This document shows positions 7,062 through 10,188 of a DNA stretch of 10,188 nt, piece after piece. The notes below the pieces were generated by a model that had not been told where the DNA came from, made no database searches, and saw only the letters and a list, made by a program, of their open reading frames with translations. Numbering within the stretch: position 1 is the first letter of the stretch; the number at the start of each line of letters is the position of its first letter. The DNA comes from Balneolales bacterium (GTDB taxonomy: Bacteria; Bacteroidota; Rhodothermia; Balneolales; Natronogracilivirgulaceae): NCBI GenBank assembly GCA_007120555.1, contig SKNL01000004.1:1-10188 (forward strand), given 5' to 3'. The position numbers and the translations under genes were made by a program.

Positions 7062-7769
7062 TCAGGGCACATTCAGGAACTTGTGTGTCTGAAGGCTGAT
7101 GGACCATTCCGGATGTGCTTTCACGTAATCCACGATCAGCGGAATGGATTCCGGCGTATCCCACTCGGGCTGCAGCATTTTTCGGGTTTTGTCCGGACAC
7201 CGCACCGCATTTTTTTCGGCGTACTCAAGGTCCTTGCGCGTCAGCACCACCACCTTGAGCTCATCCACCAGCGGAAAAATCTCATCCAGCGGCTCCTTGA
7301 AACGTTTCGGGGAAAGAGTGACCCAGTCGATATCACCGCTCATCGGCGAAGACCCGCTTGTTTCCAGGTGGATGCGCATCCCGGCTTCATGCAGCCCCCG
7401 GCATAACGCCGTCAGGTCGTGAAGCAGTGGCTCGCCTCCGGTTATCACGGCAAAACCGGCACCGGAATCGGCGGCTGCGCGTACCAGTTCCGGGGCGTTG
7501 ACATGCGGATGAGCGGACTCGTCCCAGCTCTCTTTCACGTCACACCACCAGCAGCCCACATCACATCCTGCCAGCCTTATAAAATAGGCGGCCTGACCGG
7601 TATGCGCACCTTCTCCCTGAATGGTGTAAAAGTGCTCCATTACCGGATATCTGGCCTCTCTCCAGTTCCCTGATCCCTCCCGCGGTTCTGAGGTACGGAA
7701 TTCCTCGCGCGGATCTTCCGTACGGGATGCTGCCTTGCGGCCAGTAGATTTGTATGCTGTTTTCGTCAT
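7062..7769 (-). CDS. queE: 7-carboxy-7-deazaguanine synthase QueE (radical SAM)
   Basis: QueE converts 6-carboxytetrahydropterin to 7-carboxy-7-deazaguanine, a step towards queuosine in tRNA, using a 4Fe-4S cluster and SAM. The protein shows FYTIQGEGAHTGQAAYFIRL (47-66), the CxxxCxxC cluster at C69, C73 and C76 (CDVGCWWCDVKESWD), the GGEP motif (111-114), HLETSGS (134-140), TLSPKRF and the C-terminal LQTHKFLNVP. I take the ATG at 7769 (235 aa). The first ~40 residues are a charged, low-complexity extension before the conserved core (YPVMEHFYTIQGEG). An ATG at residue 44 would begin just before the core and is possible, though its ribosome site is poor. It is preceded by a 286-nt gap with a Bacteroidota-type promoter and a repeat pair, so it is probably its own transcript. 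No queC, queD or queF is nearby. Confidence 0.94.
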   Translation of the reverse strand: MTKTAYKSTGRKAASRTEDPREEFRTSEPREGSGNWREARYPVMEHFYTIQGEGAHTGQAAYFIRLAGCDVGCWWCDVKESWDESAHPHVNAPELVRAAADSGAGFAVITGGEPLLHDLTALCRGLHEAGMRIHLETSGSSPMSGDIDWVTLSPKRFKEPLDEIFPLVDELKVVVLTRKDLEYAEKNAVRCPDKTRKMLQPEWDTPESIPLIVDYVKAHPEWSISLQTHKFLNVP

Positions 7770-7903
7770 GGTTGCTGATTCGTTCAGGGAGAGAAAACGA
7801 ACAGGATATCGAAATGGTGCCGGCGGACTCCGGGGATTCCTCCAAAGCATCGGAAAAAAGCCGGACAATGGTCCCGATCCATGTTCATCAGCCCTCTGAA
7901 ATC

Positions 7904-7912
7904 GCAAAGATA
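7904..7912 (-). promoter_or_regulatory. Bacteroidota-type -7 promoter element for queE
   Basis: On the minus strand TATCTTTGC matches the Bacteroidota -7 consensus TAnnTTTG exactly, about 135 nt upstream of the queE ATG. No good -33 TTTG is seen at the usual distance. The match predicts an untranslated leader of roughly 125 nt, in which I see no clear preQ1 riboswitch. Confidence 0.5.
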
Positions 7913-7936
7913 CAAAGTTTCATGCCGATAATCCTT

Positions 7937-7995
7937 GCCTCAGCCCTTTATCCCTGCCATAAAGCCGTTTACCAGCCTCAGCCCTTTATCCCTGC
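7937..7995 (-). repeat. Pair of perfect 21-bp direct repeats upstream of the queE promoter
   Basis: A 21-bp unit, core GGGATAAAGGGCTGAGG on the minus strand, is present identically at 7937-7957 and 7975-7995 (38-bp period, 17-bp spacer). The flanks do not continue the similarity. The nearer copy begins about 25 bp upstream of the TATCTTTG box, next to where a -33 element would lie. The spacer contains ATAAAG, which can pair with CTTTAT in the unit. Confidence 0.85.
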
Positions 7996-8055
7996 TTTGC
8001 GAAATCCGCAGCCGGCAGCATAAAACGGAACAACGGGCATTCGCATGTGAGGCAT

Positions 8056-8403
8056 TCAAGGTTCCCAGAAGTGGGCGGACATATCCACCCTGCCCTTTTC
8101 ATCAAATGCCACACCTTCCGCACGCAGCAGCTGTTCCATGATATCCCCGCTGAACCAGCTCTTGCCGGTAAGTTCGCCGTTGCGGTTGACCACGCGATGG
8201 CAGGGCAGCATCGTCCGGTTGCCTTCCAGCGTCTTGTTGAGCGCCCAACCCACCATACGCGCACTTCCACCCGTGCCCAGGTGTCTGGCAATGGCTCCAT
8301 ACGTGGTCACTTTCCCTTTCGGGATGCAGGCAACCACGTCATAGACCCGTTCAAAAAAATCGGGCTGCTCTGCTGCGTCGGATGTCCGGGCGGAACTACT
8401 CAT
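8056..8403 (-). CDS. Short MGMT-family (O6-alkylguanine alkyltransferase-like) protein with retained Cys
   Basis: This 115-aa protein covers only the DNA-binding/active-site domain of methylguanine methyltransferases, the size of alkyltransferase-like (ATL) proteins. Matches to the family include FFERVYDVVACIPKGKVTTYGAIARHLG, the arginine-finger region SARMVGWALN (R49) and the active-site motif P-C68-H-R-V-V. In many ATL proteins the Cys is Trp or Ala; here it is kept, so real alkyl transfer from O6-alkylguanine is possible. After the motif it reads NRNGELTGK and ends FWEP, as I recall for short Bacteroidota homologues. The ATG at 8403 lies 26 nt after the DUF2520 gene, pointing to cotranscription. 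It acts on DNA in the cytoplasm, either repairing alkylated bases directly or flagging them for excision repair. Which of the two applies cannot be read from sequence alone. Confidence 0.88.
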   Translation of the reverse strand: MSSSARTSDAAEQPDFFERVYDVVACIPKGKVTTYGAIARHLGTGGSARMVGWALNKTLEGNRTMLPCHRVVNRNGELTGKSWFSGDIMEQLLRAEGVAFDEKGRVDMSAHFWEP

Positions 8404-8429
8404 AGGCTATACGTGGATTTTCAATGTCT

Positions 8430-9317
8430 TCAGATGCCTGAAAACCGTTTCATCATCTCGTCGTCGGTGGAATTGTTCCTGTTTTCCAGGGTTTGCGCCA
8501 GTTCCAGCGTTGCCTTGCCAAGAACACGGTACAGATGTTCCCACTTCGGGGAGTCTGCCAGCACCTGCAGATGGCGGTCGATGGTTCCGGTGTCGCCGCG
8601 CAATACCGGACCTGTGAGCACTTCGGCCGGTGAATGGCCGAGCAAGCCATCAAGTGCCTGCCTTACCATGGGTCCAAACAGATCGCGGGCCCGCACTTCC
8701 AGGCCATTATCATCCAGCAGGTCCTGTGATGCTGCAAAAAGCGGCGCCATGTAATTGCAGACATAGACCGCTGCCAGATGAATTGCGGTTTTTTGTCTGC
8801 TGTCCACCATCAGCGGCCGCCCACCAATGGCCTGGACCACCTTTTTCAGCGGCACACACAGCTCCGGGTCGCCCTGAAGCGTGACAAAACACTGGTTGAA
8901 GGCGGAATCGCGGTTCCTGCTGGTGAACGTCTGAACCGGATGCATGGAAGCAATCCCCGAGCCGTCCGGAGCCAGCGGCAGCAGGACATCCGCCGGAGTT
9001 GCTCCGGAAGTGTGCACCCAGCCCGGACCGTCCTCCACCACGCCCATCTTTTTTGCAAAGTCAGCGATCTGATCATCCGGCAGACAGAGAAAGACCACAT
9101 CCCCGAGATCTGCAGGGCGGGCCGGAAACGTTCCGAAGATTTCCGTTTCCGTGAGTGAGGCAATGCGCTGACAGGATTCCAACGACCGGTTATACAGACT
9201 CCGGATCTGGTATCCCTTGCTGTGCATCCGCAGGGCCAGTGAGGATCCGAGCCGGCCGGTTCCGATGATGGTGAACCCGCGCGGGAATTGCTGTCTGCTC
9301 GACTCAAAATGTGTCAT
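8430..9317 (-). CDS. Rossmann-fold and DUF2520 domain protein
   Basis: The 295-aa protein has an N-terminal NAD(P)-binding Rossmann fold (FTIIGTGRLGSSLALRM, GxGxxG at 19-24, then DVVFLCLPDDQI at 73-84). The helical C-terminal DUF2520 domain contains MHPVQTF (125-131) and TAIHLAAVYVCNYMAPLF (177-194). The layout resembles pyrroline-5-carboxylate reductase and other beta-hydroxyacid-dehydrogenase-like enzymes, so an NAD(P)-dependent oxidoreductase is likely; the substrate is not known for the family. The ATG at 9317 is 39 nt downstream of the MEMO-like gene, and the stop is 26 nt before the MGMT-like gene, so the three probably form one transcript. No ribosome site stands out. Sequence is continuous, with no frameshift. 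Confidence 0.9.
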   Translation of the reverse strand: MTHFESSRQQFPRGFTIIGTGRLGSSLALRMHSKGYQIRSLYNRSLESCQRIASLTETEIFGTFPARPADLGDVVFLCLPDDQIADFAKKMGVVEDGPGWVHTSGATPADVLLPLAPDGSGIASMHPVQTFTSRNRDSAFNQCFVTLQGDPELCVPLKKVVQAIGGRPLMVDSRQKTAIHLAAVYVCNYMAPLFAASQDLLDDNGLEVRARDLFGPMVRQALDGLLGHSPAEVLTGPVLRGDTGTIDRHLQVLADSPKWEHLYRVLGKATLELAQTLENRNNSTDDEMMKRFSGI

Positions 9318-9356
9318 GGCAACCGGAGTTAATGGGTGATTTGGTGAGACCGGCGA

Positions 9357-10127
9357 TCAACGGTCGGGAAAACCCGCCTGGGCCGCCAGCAGGTTCTGAT
9401 CCGGATCCGTGGCATGTTCCCGGAAAAAACGGATTTCCCTTTCACGCGCACGTGCCGTCATCAATCCTGCCAGAAAAAGTCCCCCCCCCCTTATCTGCGA
9501 TTCACCGCTGTAGATCAGGTTGAGCAAACGGGTATCACTCTTTTCACTGATCACGTGTTGCAGCGTCTGAAACATCTCCTGGTATCGACTCGGCAGCTCG
9601 CAGCAAAAAATGGTCAGGGCATTTTTAAACGGCAGGATTTCCTTCAGGACAAACGTCAACTCCTGCACCAGCGACGGTGATTCGTCCAGCATCTGCAGGC
9701 CGAGAACGGCGATATCCTTTTGCACCAGCTGCAGCATGGAGACATGGTCAAAGAAGCCAAGGTGGCTGAAATCGGTCTTGTCGCGAATGAAAAAATCATC
9801 CTCCTCGTCACAAAAATCATCCCGCAGCCGCTCTTCCATGCGCAGTGTGCCATATTCCGTCTTCACTGTGTTGCCCGGTAATACCGGTAATTTGCGGTGC
9901 GATACAAACTGGTCCTGCTCAACGATGACAGCGACCTCATAGCTGGTATCCCGGACCTGCCGGTAGATATAGGTGAATTCATCAACATTCCCTTCGGTCA
10001 GCCCTGGTGGAAGGAAAATCATGCGGATACCGTCCTGCCCGCCGTAAGGCTGCGCGTTGATCCTCTCAAGCAGCTCCTCCCGGCTGAACGGCAATGTGCG
10101 TTTGCAGTGCAGATCGTCCTGTATCAT
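9357..10127 (-). CDS. Divergent MEMO / AmmeMemoRadiSam-B-like protein, metal-site residues apparently lost
   Basis: I do not recognise this 256-aa protein at first sight. Aligned by eye with MEMO proteins its middle fits: FTYIYRQV matches the AYKQV helix, and VAVIVEQDQFVSHRKLPVLPG-NTVKTEYGTLRMEERL matches the strand, loop and TPLxDLRID region. FFDHVSMLQLV fits the EHSIE helix, and RGGGLFLAGLMTARA fits the CGxxPIxxLL segment. If so, the metal-binding residues are missing: His of PHAGY is Pro/Gly, His of GPSH is absent, and Cys of CGR is Gly. The fold could serve binding rather than catalysis. The ATG at 10127 has AGAGGA 7 nt upstream. The coding strand carries a run of ten G (9481-9490, residues 213-216) that would frameshift if its length varied. 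No signal peptide. It is the first visible gene of a probable operon with the DUF2520 and MGMT-like genes. The gene is certain; the family call is tentative. Confidence 0.7.
   Translation of the reverse strand: MIQDDLHCKRTLPFSREELLERINAQPYGGQDGIRMIFLPPGLTEGNVDEFTYIYRQVRDTSYEVAVIVEQDQFVSHRKLPVLPGNTVKTEYGTLRMEERLRDDFCDEEDDFFIRDKTDFSHLGFFDHVSMLQLVQKDIAVLGLQMLDESPSLVQELTFVLKEILPFKNALTIFCCELPSRYQEMFQTLQHVISEKSDTRLLNLIYSGESQIRGGGLFLAGLMTARAREREIRFFREHATDPDQNLLAAQAGFPDR
9481..9490 (-). repeat. G10 homopolymer inside the MEMO-like gene
   Basis: Ten C on the plus strand, read as ten G in codons 213-216 (R-G-G-G). The frame after the run (LFLAGLMTARA) still looks like MEMO family sequence, so the ten-base length is the in-frame state. 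Confidence 0.95.
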
Positions 10128-10128
10128 G

Positions 10129-10188
10129 TGGTTGTCCTCTGGTGGATACGGTTAGATTCTTGTGGATGCGTCTGGATTCTTGTGGATG
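10129..10188 (-). repeat. Three tandem 20-bp units just upstream of the MEMO-like gene
   Basis: On the minus strand three units of exactly 20 bp follow one another: 10188-10169 and 10168-10149 (CATCCACAAGAATC core, 17/20 identical), then a diverged one at 10148-10129 (TATCCACCAGAGG..., 13/20 identical to its neighbour). The last unit contains the ribosome site AGAGGA and ends one base before the ATG. The array may continue beyond the window. Confidence 0.75.

Noticed and set aside
7770..7903. preQ1 riboswitch in the queE leader
   Set aside because: Considered because queE belongs to queuosine synthesis, but I found no compact stem followed by the A-rich tail of preQ1-I.

Overview
The window reads as chromosomal DNA from a Bacteroidota-type bacterium, most likely the Rhodothermota/Balneolota branch. 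The clues are a -7 box of the Bacteroidota form TAnnTTTG ahead of queE, a signal-peptide-like micro-ORF ending in YAQ, a long (ADE1-like) PurC, a QueE with the CDVGCWWCDVKESWD cluster, and few good Shine-Dalgarno sites. The taxon is inferred, not shown. Almost all genes look like ordinary chromosomal genes. I see no transposase, CRISPR array, phage gene, rRNA or tRNA.

Left block (130-4524, minus strand, transcribed right to left): a phytoene/squalene synthase (crtB-like), an alpha/beta-hydrolase esterase-like protein whose nucleophile Ser is Gly, a biotin carboxylase (accC) that overlaps it by 11 nt, and N-acetylmuramic acid 6-phosphate etherase (murQ) with a TTG start behind a clear ribosome site. 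The spacing fits one operon or two, but the functions are diverse.

Centre (4525-6955, plus strand): about 310 nt without a gene holds a putative promoter. It is followed by a 46-codon micro-ORF with a strong ribosome site and a signal-peptide-like C-terminus, then a LacI-family repressor gene, then purC. The lacI stop and the purC start overlap as GTGA, so purC is probably translated by coupling to the regulator.

Right block (7062-10127, minus strand): a degenerate MEMO/AmmeMemoRadiSam-B-like protein, a Rossmann/DUF2520 protein and a short MGMT-type alkyltransferase gene are closely spaced. A 286-nt gap with its own promoter and a pair of perfect 21-bp repeats follows, then queE (7-deazaguanine synthesis), which converges on purC. 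Three 20-bp tandem units lie just upstream of the MEMO-like gene at the right edge.

I found no clear new multi-gene system. The best leads are two apparent pseudoenzymes (esterase-like and MEMO-like, the latter with a G10 tract), the lacI-purC coupling with its micro-ORF, and the repeat-bearing queE promoter.
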